Part shown: piece after piece, positions 9,569-18,806 of the stretch
How positions within the stretch are numbered: the first letter of the stretch is position 1
Layout of the letters: every line of letters begins with the position of its first letter
Assembly (NCBI GenBank): GCA_963718315.1
Contig: CAVQZC010000013.1
Location: forward strand, 1 to 64,000
DNA length: 64,000 bases
Direction: 5' to 3'
Origin: CAVQZC01 sp963718315
GTDB lineage: Bacteria > Actinomycetota > Thermoleophilia > Gaiellales > JAICJC01
Made by a program: the position numbers and the translations under genes
Notes under the pieces: generated by a model
Database searches by the model: none
Told to the model about the DNA's origin: nothing
What the model saw: the letters and a program-made list of their open reading frames with translations, nothing else

Positions 9569-9580
9569 ATTGTATCCAAT
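9569..9580. promoter_or_regulatory. Operator-like palindrome at the ring-cleavage divergent promoter
   Basis: ATTGTATCCAAT (ATTG-N4-CAAT) lies between the divergent CMD and FAH genes and directly abuts the GTG start at 9582. It matches the motif at 5993-6004, upstream of the second permease. Binding here would block both transcription units. Confidence 0.5.
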
Positions 9581-9581
9581 C

Positions 9582-10446
9582 GTGGTTGAGCGCCGGGTCC
9601 GGTTGATGGTAGACGGCTCGCCAGCTTGGGGTCGGCTGGATGGTGACGCGGTGTCTCTCGACGACGGGAAGCGGGTTCCCATCGCCGATGCAGTGTTCCT
9701 GGCACCCGTCGAGCCGACCAAGATCATCGCCACGCACCTGACCTACCGCAGCCGCGTCGACGAGTACGCGGCGCGGATGCCGCCCGAGCCGTCGTACTTC
9801 ATGAAGCCGCCCACCACGCTGAACGGCCACCGCGGCCTGCTGCGCCGTCCCGCGCGGCGCCCGGTTCCTCAACTACGAGGGCGAGGTGGCCGTGGTGATC
9901 GGCAAGCGCGATGCACGGCGTGCCCGAGGACGAGGTGCTCGACTACGTCGCCGGCTACGCCTGCGCCAACGACGTCGGCCTGCACGACTTCCGCCACGCC
10001 GACCGCGGCTCGATGCTGCGGGTCAAGGGCCAGGACGGGTTCTGCCCGATCGGGCCGGAGCTGGTACCGGCGACGAGTTCGACCCGACCGCCTTCGCAGC
10101 TGCGCACCTACCTCAACGGCGAGGTGGTGCAGGAGGCGACGGCGCGACGACCTGATCTGGCCGATCGCCTACCTGCTGGCCGACCTCTGCCGCCTGATCA
10201 CGCTCGAGCCGGGCGACGTCGTGCTGTCCGGCACGCCCGCCCACTCGCGGCCGATGGAGCCGGGCGACGTGGTCGCGGTCGAGGTGACCGGGCTCGGCCG
10301 GCTCGACGAACACGGTCGTCGACTGGGACGTCGACCTGGCCGGGCCGGGCGAGCAGCTCGCAGGTCTCGGCCAACACGCTGCACGTCGCGCTGGCGATGC
10401 CCGAGGACGAGGCCGAGCGGGCCGTCGCCGAGGGAGCTCGACGTGA
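9582..10446 (+). CDS. FAH-family isomerase/decarboxylase, HpaG-like (frameshifted)
   Basis: About 285 residues across several frames. Recognisable blocks: TKIIATHLTYRSRVDEY, PSYFMKPPTTLNGH, RFLNYEGEVAVVIGK (acidic metal ligands), GYACANDVGLHDFRHADRGSMLRVKGQDGFCPIGPEL, LRTYLNGEVVQ, ITLEPGDVVLSGTPAHSRPM. This resembles the isomerase/decarboxylase (HpaG half) of the homoprotocatechuate pathway. About eight frame breaks occur between 9855 and 10435. The start is probably GTG 9582, a leaderless arrangement next to the operator. The end is ambiguous: a TGA at 10444 would overlap the next GTG, but one reading runs straight into the dioxygenase. Confidence 0.78.
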
Positions 10447-11407
10447 TCGACATCCGCCGCATCGACCACGTCGCCCTCCGCGTCGCCGACCTGGACGAGG
10501 CGGTCGCCCGCTGGTCGCGTGCAGTTCGGGCTGACGCCGAGCGTCGTGGACGGCGGCCACGCGCTACCTGCGCTGCGGCTACGAGCCCTACTCGGTGGAG
10601 CTGATCCGCCGGCGAGCCCGGCCACGACCACACCGGCGTTCGAGCTGCGCCGGGGCTGCTCGCTCGAGCATGCCGCCGCTCACCTGAACACGCACGGCAT
10701 CGCCTACGAGCTGCGCGAGGACTCGCTGCACCTGGCCGACCTCGACGGCAACGGCTCGAGCTGGTGCCGTTCCGGCCCAGCGAGGAGCCGACCTGCGGCC
10801 CGACGTCGCCCGCTACGACGCCGATGCTGCCCGGGCTACCGGCCGCGCAAGCTCGGCCACGTCAACTGCTCACCGGCCGCATCCACGAGCAGGCGCCACT
10901 TCTACACGCGACGTGCTGGGCATGCGCGTCTCCGACTGGCTGCGGCGACGGCGGCGTCTGGTTCCACGTCAACTCCGACCACCACGTGATGGCGCTGGTC
11001 GACAGGGCTACCCCGCACTTCCACCACTTCGCGTTCGACATGGTCGACTGGGGCAAGCTGCGCGTCGCGTTCGACCACCTCGCCCAGCACGGCCGCTGGC
11101 TGGGCTGGGGCCCGGTGCGGCACGGCTCGCGCAGAACCTGTGCGGGTACGTGCGGATCACCGACGAGCAGATGTTCGTGGAGCTCTACTGCGACATGGAG
11201 CAGCTCGAGCCCGACCACCAGCCGCGCGACTGGCCGGACGACCGCCACTCGTCGAACATCTGGGGCATCCTGCCGCCACGCTCCTACTTCCGCTTCGACG
11301 AGGAGGCCATCCGCTACGAGCGCGAGGGCCTGGAGACGCAGGGGCACGTCCTGCCGCCCCCGCTGATGGAGGTGCCCCGATGGCCACAACCGAACAGAAG
11401 CCCGTAG
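10443..11407 (+). CDS. Extradiol (VOC) ring-cleavage dioxygenase, HpaD/BphC-like (frameshifted)
   Basis: About 318 residues, a two-domain type I extradiol dioxygenase. The N-terminal domain starts IDIRRIDHVALRVADLDEA. The catalytic domain carries the three Fe(II)/Mn(II) ligands: His in LGHVN, His in HFHHFAFD, Glu in FVELYCD. It probably cleaves a homoprotocatechuate- or catechol-type ring. Around ten frame breaks lie between 10520 and 11130. The 3' end overlaps the HpaB-like start at 11380. GTG 10443 is preceded by GAGGGAG. The N-terminal domain lacks ligands, as usual for the family. Confidence 0.8.
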
Positions 11408-12847
11408 TGGCAGCCCGCACCGGCGCGCAGTTCCTGGAGGGGCTGCGCGGCGACGCCCGCGAGATCTGGCTGAACGGCGAGAAGATCACCCACCCGCTGG
11501 AGCACCCGCAGCTGGAAGCGGCGGCGCTGACCATGGCGCGCGTGTTCGACCTCCAGCACGAGCACGCCGACGAGATGCTGGCGCCCTCGCCCGACGACGG
11601 CCGGCTGGTCAACGTCACGCACCTGATCCCGCGCAGTCCGCGAGGACCTGGAACGGCGCCGGCGCGCGATCGAGCTGACCGCGTCGCTCACCGCCGGCCT
11701 GATGGGCCGCACGCCCGACTACCTGAACGTCACGTTCGCCTGCTTCGCCGGCCGGGCCGACGTGTGGGCGCGGCGCGGCAACGAGCAGGGAGCCGCCAAG
11801 CCTGGTCGCCTACCAGAAGGAGATGCGCGACCGCGACCTCTCCACCACCCACTCGATCATGAACCCGCAGGTCGACCGCACCAAGCCCGAGGCCGAGCAG
11901 GCGGCGGGCGAGGTGGCGCTGCACAAGGTGGGCGAGACCGAGAACCACATCACCGTGCGCGGCGCCCGCATGCTGGCGACGCTGGCCCCCTACGCCGACG
12001 AGCTGACGGTCTACCCGGGCTCGGACATCCGGCCTCAGGACGGCAACTACGCGCTCGCGCTTCGCGATCCCGATGGGAACGCCCGGCCTCAAGTTCATCT
12101 GCCGCGACAGCTACTCGAAGCTGCGCGACCGCGTTCGACTACCCGCTCTCGTCGCGCTTCGACGAGCAGGACGCCGTTGCCATCTTCGACGACGTCGAGA
12201 TCCCCAAGGAGCGGCTGTTCCTGTGCGGCGACACCGAGGGCTACTCCGAGGTCATCACCGACACCGGCTGGCGCGGCCACATCATGCACCAGGCGTTCAC
12301 GCGCGCCTACGTCAAGCTGTCGTTCGCGTTCGGGCTCGGCCACATGATCGCCAACACCACCGGCGTCGCCCGCTTCGACCACATCCAGGAGAAGCTGGGC
12401 CAGATCTGGAACATGGTCGAGCTGACGCGCAGCGCACTGGTGGCGGCCGAGGCCGGATCGGGGCTCGACGACGGCGGAGTCTGGTACCCGGACGACCGGC
12501 CCTTCCTGGCGCTCCGCGGCGAGATGCCGAAGTGGCTGCCCTACACGAACGAGCTGCTGCAGCTGATCGGCGGCGGCGGCTTCATGTGCACCCCCTCACG
12601 CGCCGACCTGAACGGGCCGCTGCGCGACGACATCGCCCGCTACTACCAGGCGGCGGGCGCAGACGCCGAGCGGCGGATCAAGCTGTTCCGGCTGGCCTGG
12701 GACTACATCGGCTCCGACCTGGGCGGCCGCGGCGAGCTGTACGAGCGCTTCTACCTGTCCGACTCCTACCGGATGACGGCCCTGGCCTACAAGATCGCCG
12801 ACAAGACGTTCGCAGAGTCGCTCGTCGAGCAGTTCCTGGACGAATGA
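11380..12847 (+). CDS. FADH2-dependent aromatic hydroxylase, HpaB family (frameshifted)
   Basis: About 488 residues, close to the usual length of 4-hydroxyphenylacetate 3-monooxygenase large subunits. Typical blocks: TGAQFLEGLRG, LTAGLMGRTPDYLNVTFACFAG, HSIMNPQVDRTK, NHITVRGARMLATLAPYADE, IPMGTPGLKFICRDSY, and FGLGHMIANTTGVARFDHIQEKL. It uses FADH2 delivered by a separate reductase to ortho-hydroxylate a phenol. No HpaC-type flavin reductase is encoded in the window. Frame breaks near 11637, 11798, 12062 and 12132; each restores a conserved block. The stop overlaps the next ATG (ATGA). Confidence 0.87.
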
Positions 12848-13630
12848 CGGCCGCGGCTACTCGCTGCCGCTCTCGCCGGAGGGCCGGTCGTCGATCATCC
12901 CTGCGCCGCCCTGGCACTACGTCGGGGACTTCCTGGTCATCGAGTACTGGGCCGACCCGGCGGCCGTCGCCGCGGTGCTGCCGGAGGGGATGGAGCCGTT
13001 CGCCGACGACCCCGGTCGCTGCGCCGCACTGTTCGTCGACTGGCAGTCGTGCACCGACTCCGGCGAGGAGCTGCTCGACCCGGTGCGCGGCCAGTACAAG
13101 GAGTTCTTCCTGGTCGTCAACGCGATCCTCGGACGACGAGCACGTCACCACCTGCCCCTACATCTGGGTCGACACCGACTTCGCCCTGATCCGCGGCTGG
13201 ATCCAGGGCTTCCCCAAGAAGCTCGGCTCGATCCACATGACCCGCAGCTTCGGCCTCGACTGCAAGGCCGAAGGGCACACGTTCGCCGGCACCCTGGCTG
13301 CCAACGACCGGCGGCTGGCGACGGGCACGGTCATGCCGACCGACGTTGCCGAGCACGGGCCGACCCACAACGACCCGCCGTTGATCAACCGCCGCCACTT
13401 CCCGCGGCTGGCAGCAGGACGGTATGGCGATCCGGCCGTGCACGAGCTGGTACGGGCGAAGAGCCGCGACCGGTCGATCTCGGAGATCCGCACGGGCCCC
13501 GCCACGCTCGAGCTGTACCCGGCGCCGAACGAGGAGCACGATGCACTGTCCCCGGTGCGAGATGGGCAACGGCTTTCGCTTCCAGTTCGCCTACACGGTG
13601 GACGACCTCGAGACGGTCAAGGAGCTGTAG
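12844..13630 (+). CDS. Acetoacetate decarboxylase-like protein (frameshifted)
   Basis: About 261 residues. Contains the ADC-family layout: IIPAPPWHYVGDFLVIEYWADPAAVAAVLPEGMEP at the N-terminus, YKEFFLVVNAI, CPYIWVDTDFALIRGWIQGFPKKLGSI with the adjacent Lys pair characteristic of the active site, and a C-terminal GFRFQFAYTVDDL. ADC homologues in catabolic clusters act as decarboxylases or as aldolase/dehydratases of keto acids. Start ATG 12844 overlaps the hydroxylase stop; the frame shifts within the first few codons and again near 13132. Confidence 0.75.
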
Positions 13631-13632
13631 AC

Positions 13633-14408
13633 ATGCCGGCGGCCCTGATCACCGGCGGCGGCACGGGCATCGGCGCCGCCATCGCCCGGCGGCTGGCCGC
13701 CGACGGCTACCAGATCTGCATCAGCGGCCGCCGGCTGGAGCCGCTGGAAGCGCTCGCAGCCGAGCTCGACTGCGCCTACGTCAGCGCCGACACGTCGCTG
13801 CCGGCCGATGCCGAGCGGGCGGTCGCCGAAGCCGTGACGGCGTTCGGCGGCCTCGACGCGCTGGTGCCCTGCGCCGGCATCAGCCGCGGCGGCACCGTCA
13901 CCGAGCAGACCCCGGAGGGCTGGAACCAGGTGATCGGCACCAACCTGACCGGCGTCTTCCTGATCCTGCCGCGCCGCGCTGCCCCAGCTGGTCGAGCGCC
14001 GCGGCGGCGATCGTCACCGTCGCCTCGCTGGCCGCCTTGCGGGCGAGCGAGGAATCTGCCGCCTACTGCGCCTCCAAGGCCGGCGCGGTGATGCTGACGC
14101 AGTGCATCGCCCGCGACTACGGGCCGCGGGGCGTCCGGGCAAACGCCGTCTGCCCCGCCTGGACGCGGTCGGACATGGCTGACTCCTCGATGGACGAGCT
14201 CGCAGGCACGCGCGCCACCGACCGCGAGGGCGCCTACACCCTGGCGCACTCCGCCCTCCCCACCCCACGACCGGCCGAGGCCGCCGAGGTGGCCGCGGTC
14301 GTGGCCTGGCTGCTGTCGCCCGAGGCGTCGTACATCAACGGCGCCGCGATTCCGGTGGACGGCGGCGCGGCCATCGTCGACGCGGCCACGCTGGAGTTCT
14401 CGCGGTGA
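13633..14408 (+). CDS. SDR-family oxidoreductase (frameshifted)
   Basis: About 258 residues, classical short-chain dehydrogenase: TGGGTGIG nucleotide-binding loop near residue 8, NNAG-equivalent PCAGISRGG, catalytic Ser in VTVASLAAL, YCASK (YxxxK) and PVDGG at the C-terminus. The usual NNAG is altered to VPCAG. Frame breaks near 13978 and 14018 lie between the two halves, both of which are conserved. The substrate is probably an alcohol or hydroxy acid of the ring-cleavage pathway. The stop overlaps the next start (GTGA). Confidence 0.85.
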
Positions 14409-15854
14409 ACGCGGTCGCCGGCATCGAGGTCTCCCCTGACCACTTCATCGGCGGACGGCGGCGAGCCCAGCACCGAGCGCTTCGAGGTGATCTCGCCGAT
14501 CGACGGGAGGCCGATCGCCGAGGTCGCCCGCGGCGGACCGCGCGAGGTGGACATGGCAGTTGCGGCTGCGCAGGACGCCTTCCCGGCCTGGGCGGCTCTG
14601 GGTCCCGCGGGACGCGCGCAGCACCTGCGGCGGCTGGCCGACCTGATCGACCACAACGTCGACCGCCTGGCCACCGTCGAGTGCCTCGACATGGCGATGC
14701 TCGAGCGCTCGCTGAAGGCACGCGTGATCTCGCGCGGAGCGCGCAACTACCGCGCCTACGCCGACCTCGCCGCGGGCTATGTGGAACGAACCTGGGAGTC
14801 GAACGGCACTCGCAACCGCGTGATCCGGATGCCCAGCGGCCCGGCGGCGGTGATCACTCCGTGGAACGCGCCGTTCATGCTCTCGACATGGAAGACCGCC
14901 CCGGGCCTGGCCGCCGGGTGCACGGTGGTGCTGAAGCCGCCGGAGTGGGCGCCGCTGTCGTGCTCGCTGCTGGCCGACCTGACCGCCGAGGCCGGGCTGC
15001 CGGATGGCGTCTTCAACGTCGTCCAGGGGATCGGCGAGGAGGCCGGCGCGGCGCTGGTCGCCCACCCCGGCGTGCGCCGGGTCAGCTTCACCGGCTCGCC
15101 CGAGACCGGTCGTCTGATCGGCCGCTCGGCCGCCGCCAACATCGTGCCCTTCACGGCCGAGCTGGGCGGCAAGGGGCCGTTCCTGGTGTTCGCCGACGCC
15201 GACCTCGACGCGGCGGCCCGCAAGGCGGCCGGGCAGTACGACGACGCCGGGCAGGTGTGCCTGGCGGGAACCCGGCTGCTCGTCGAAGAGCCGCTCCGCG
15301 ACCGCTTCCTGGAGCTGTTCAACGCCTACACCGACGAGCACGTGCTGGGTGACCCGCGCGACGACGCGACCACCGTTTCGCCGCTCATCCACCCCGAGCA
15401 CCTGGCCCGTGTCGAGGGCTTCGTGGAGCGCGCGCGGACGGCCGGCGACACGATCCTGCGCGGCGGCAAGCGCTCCTCTCTGGGCGGGCTGTTCTACGAG
15501 CCGACGCTGATCGAGCCGGCGAGCAACGACTCCGAGATCGTCCAGCGCGAGGTGTTCGGGCCGGTGCTGACCTTCCAGACGTTCCGCGACGAGGCGGAGG
15601 CGGTCCGGCTGGCGAACTCGACCCAGTACGGCCTGTCGGCCATCATCTACACCGGCTCGGAGGAGCGCGCCGAGCGGGTCGGCCGGGCCGTGCGCGCCGG
15701 CACGGTCTGGGCGAACACCTTCCTGGTCCGCGACCTGACGGCGCCGTTCGGCGGGGTCGGCATCAGCGGCATCGGCCGCGAGGGCGGCGACTACGCGCTC
15801 GACTTCTACTCCGACCTGAAGACGCTCCAGATCATGGACGGGACGACCCGGTGA
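14405..15854 (+). CDS. Aldehyde dehydrogenase, HpaE-like (one frameshift)
   Basis: About 483 residues, NAD(P)-dependent aldehyde dehydrogenase. Visible motifs: ITPWNAPFMLSTWKTAPGLAAGCTVVLKP, FTGSPETGR, catalytic Glu in AELGGKGP, catalytic Cys in DDAGQVCLAGTR, EVFGPVLTFQTF. The nearest pathway type is 5-carboxymethyl-2-hydroxymuconate semialdehyde dehydrogenase, which acts right after homoprotocatechuate ring cleavage. One frame break near 14458, after the first 18 codons. GTG 14405 overlaps the SDR stop and its own stop overlaps the P450 start (GTGA). Confidence 0.88.
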
Positions 15855-17144
15855 GCACCCTCACCCTCGATGACGTCTATCTCGACAACGATGCGTTCCG
15901 CGACCGCGTGCCGCACGAGGTGTTCACGCTGCTCCGCCACGAGGCCCCGGTGTACTGGTACGACTGGGAGCACGGCAAGGGCTTCTGGTGCATCACCCGC
16001 TACGACGACGTCGTCTCGGTGCTGAAGGACTGGCGAACGTTCTCGTCCGAGACCGGCGCGACGGCGCTCGAGGACCTCGACCCCGACCAGATCGAGGCCC
16101 GCAAGTCGATGCTCGACACCGACCCGCCGAAGCACTCCAGCCTGCGGGCGATCGTCAACAAGGGCTTCACGCCACGGGCCGTCGCGGCCTACGAGGAGCT
16201 GCTGCGGCACCTGACCCGCGACATCCTCGACGACGCGCTGCCGATGGGCGAGTTCGACTTCATCGAGGAGGTCGCCAAGCAGCTGCCGATCCAGGTGCTG
16301 TGCCGGATCCTGGGCGTGCCGCTGGAGGACGACAACCGGCTGATCGAGTGGGGCGACCGGATGATCGGCAACACCGATCCCGACCTCGGCGGCCTCCACC
16401 CGGGCAGTCCCGAGAGCGCCAAGTACCGGCTCTACCCGTTCCGCAGCCCCTACGCGATGGAGCTGTTCAACTACGGCCATGAGATCGCGGCCGAGCGGCG
16501 CCAGGATCCCCAGGACGACCTGGTCTCGAAGCTCGTCATGTGGGAGGACGAGGACGGCGTGCGGCTGACCGGGCAGGAGTTCGACACCATGTTCCTGCTG
16601 CTGGTGGTGGCCGGGAACGAGACCACGCGCCAGTCGATCGCGCACGGGATGCACGCGCTGATCGAGCATCCCGAGGCGCGGCAGCGGCTGCACCGACGAC
16701 CCCGTCGCTGATGGGCACCGCCGTCGAGGAGATCATGCGCTGGGCCTCGCCGGTGATCCACTTCCGGCGCACGGTGACGACCGACACCGAGCTGCACGGG
16801 GTGACGATGCGGGAGGGCGACAAGGTGGTGGTCTGGCTGATCTCGGGCAACTACGACGAGCAGCAGTTCCCCGATCCGCTGACGGTTCGACATCACCCGC
16901 AAGCCGAACAAGCACGTCACGTTCGGCCGCGGCGGCCCCCACTTCTGCCTGGGCGCGCACCTGGCGGCGCTGGAGACGAAGGTCATGTTCGAGGAGCTGC
17001 TGCCGCGCCTGCAGTCGATCGAGCTGACCGGCGCCGGCCCGGCGCATGGAGTCGAACTTCACGAACGCCTACAAGTCCATGCCGGTGCGCGTCACAGACC
17101 GCGTGAGAGAGTTCCGCAACCCGACCACGGAGCAGCCCCAATGA
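15851..17144 (+). CDS. Cytochrome P450 (frameshifted)
   Basis: About 430 residues, a soluble bacterial P450. Seen in order: I-helix LLLVVAGNETTRQSIAHG (oxygen-activating AGNET), K-helix EEIMRW (ExxR), and the heme loop FGRGGPHFCLGAHLA with the axial Cys. Frame breaks near 16692, 16702, 16887 and 17046; removing single bases gives the standard DDPSL and RxxSNF blocks. It sits between the aldehyde dehydrogenase and the GS-like gene with 4-nt overlaps on both sides, so it belongs to the operon. A partner ferredoxin may be the Rieske protein at 18488. Substrate unknown. Confidence 0.88.
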
Positions 17145-18478
17145 GCGACCCCAAGCTGACCGCGCTGATCGGTCAGGGAGTGACCACCGTCCGCCTCAGC
17201 TACCCCGACCTGCACGGGATCGCCCGCGGCAAGGAGTTCCCGGCGCAGTACTTCGACCACCTGGTCGAGGACGGCGCCGCCCACTGCGAGGCGATCATGA
17301 CGGTCGACCTCCAGCACAACGTGGTCGCCGGATTCGAGCACGGCTTCCAGGACATCGTCGCCCGGCCGGACGCCTCGACCCTGGCGCGGATCCCATGGGA
17401 CCCGGAGGTCGCCTGGTGCATCGCCGACCTCGAGCGGATGGACGGCACGCCCTACGGGGTCGACTCCGCGCGGCGTGCTGAAGCGCGCGGTCGCCGAGTA
17501 CACGAGCCGAGAACCTGGTGCCGGTGGTCGGGCCGGAGCTCGAGTTCTACCTCTGCGAGCCCGACCCGTCGGAGCCCCGCGGGTACCGCCGGTACGTCAA
17601 CAACCACAGCCACGTGTACACGGTCGGCGCTGTCGCCGACCCCCGGGGCGTGCTGCGGCGGATGCTGCACGCCTGTGCCGACCTCGGCCTGGGCGCGTAC
17701 GCCGCGAACCACGAGTTCGGCCGCACGCCAGTACGAGATCAACCTGCGCCACACCGACGCGCTGGACGCCGCCGACCGCGCGTTCCTGTTCAAGACCACG
17801 GTCAAGGAGATGGCGGCGATCGAGGGGCTGCTGGCGACCTTCATCGGCAAGCCCTGGAACGACGACGAGGGGTCGGGCTTCCACCTGCCACCTCTCGCTG
17901 GCGAACCGGCGGGGCAAGAACCTGCTGGTCGATCCGAAGGGCGAGGAGGGGCTCTCGGAGCTGACGTACCACTTCCTCGCCGGGCTGCTCGAGCACGGGC
18001 CGGCGCTGATGGCCTTCTTCAACCCCACCACCAACGCGTACCGGCGGATCCACGAGGAGGCGCTGGTGCCGACGCTGGTCAGCTGGGGGCACGACAACCG
18101 GCTGTACGATGGCCCGCGTCCCGCGCGAGCGCGGCGCCGGCCACCCGCGTCGAGCTGCGCGTCGGCGACGGCGCCTCGAACCCCTACCTGGCAACCGCCG
18201 CCGCGCTGTTCGCCGGGATGGACGGCATCCGCCGCAAGCTCGAGCCCCCGCCGCCGATGGCCGGTCTGATCTACGAGCTGCCGGAGGCCGAGACCGCAGT
18301 CCCCCTCCCGCGCACCTTCGACGCCGCGCTGGAGGCGCTCGATGCCGACGACCTGCTCAAGGACGCGATGGGCGAGGAGCTCGTGGGCACGTTCCTGACG
18401 ATCAAGGGCGCCGAGCTCGACCGGGCGCGGAAGTTCGTCACGGACTGGGAGTTCGCGGAGTACACCCACCACCTGTGA
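17141..18478 (+). CDS. Glutamine synthetase-family ligase (gamma-glutamyl-amine type; frameshifted)
   Basis: About 444 residues with N-terminal GS beta-grasp (VRLSYPDLHGIARGKEF) and C-terminal catalytic domain: VVGPELEFYL, NHEFG followed by QYEINL, GSGFHLHLSL, NPTTNAYRRIHEEA and VELRVGDGASNPYL. Divergent GS paralogues ligate glutamate to amines (PuuA putrescine, IpuC isopropylamine, TdnQ/AtdA1 aniline) rather than ammonia. Within a P450/ring-cleavage operon, gamma-glutamylation of an amine substrate is the best inference. ATG 17141 overlaps the P450 stop. Frame breaks near 17470, 17508, 17730, 17890 and 18108-18145. Confidence 0.82.
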   Translation: MSDPKLTALIGQGVTTVRLSYPDLHGIARGKEFPAQYFDHLVEDGAAHCEAIMTVDLQHNVVAGFEHGFQDIVARPDASTLARIPWDPEVAWCIADLERMDGTPYGVDSARRAEARGRRVHEPRTWCRWSGRSSSSTSASPTRRSPAGTAGTSTTTATCTRSALSPTPGACCGGCCTPVPTSAWARTPRTTSSAARQYEINLRHTDALDAADRAFLFKTTVKEMAAIEGLLATFIGKPWNDDEGSGFHLPPLAGEPAGQEPAGRSEGRGGALGADVPLPRRAARARAGADGLLQPHHQRVPADPRGGAGADAGQLGARQPAVRWPASRASAAPATRVELRVGDGASNPYLATAAALFAGMDGIRRKLEPPPPMAGLIYELPEAETAVPLPRTFDAALEALDADDLLKDAMGEELVGTFLTIKGAELDRARKFVTDWEFAEYTHHL

Positions 18479-18487
18479 GTACGAACG

Positions 18488-18802
18488 ATGCCTGAGTGGC
18501 TGACCGTCGCCCCGTCCGGGGATCTCCCCGAGGGCGAGATGGTGGAGACCGACCACCGTGGCGAGCCGATCGTCGTGGCCCGCACGCCCGACGGCCTCTA
18601 CGCGTTCGACGGCTGGTGCACGCACGAGGAGTGCCCGCTGGTCGAGGGCACGCTGGCCGGCCGCCAGCTGGAGTGCTACTGCCACGGAGCGATCTTCGAC
18701 GTGAAGACCGGCGAGGCCCTGGTCGGCCCCGCGCTGGAGTCGCTCACCACCTACCCCGCGCGGGAGCAGGACGGCGAGATCCAGGTCGACGTCTCGCTGT
18801 AG
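18488..18802 (+). CDS. Rieske [2Fe-2S] ferredoxin
   Basis: 104 residues, a stand-alone Rieske domain. Cluster ligands are the CTH box (about residues 44-46) and the CYCHG box (about 63-66), giving CxH-X16-CxxH. It starts 9 bases after the GS-like stop, so it is the last gene of the operon. Small Rieske ferredoxins feed electrons to oxygenases; possible partners here are the P450 or an oxygenase outside the window. No ferredoxin reductase is nearby. Confidence 0.9.
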   Translation: MPEWLTVAPSGDLPEGEMVETDHRGEPIVVARTPDGLYAFDGWCTHEECPLVEGTLAGRQLECYCHGAIFDVKTGEALVGPALESLTTYPAREQDGEIQVDVSL

Positions 18803-18806
18803 GTGT

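Noticed and set aside
1360..18150. Loss of a CG dinucleotide at CGCG runs as a single rule for all frameshifts
   Set aside because: A 2-base loss and a 1-base gain give the same frame, and CGCG loss fits many sites, but conserved motifs (GTSLAGI, ICGFGR, SREDL, DDPSL, spacing to QYE) are restored only by removing one base.
1360..18150. Programmed ribosomal frameshifting
   Set aside because: Far too many sites, no slippery heptamers or downstream pseudoknots, and genes of unrelated families are all affected.
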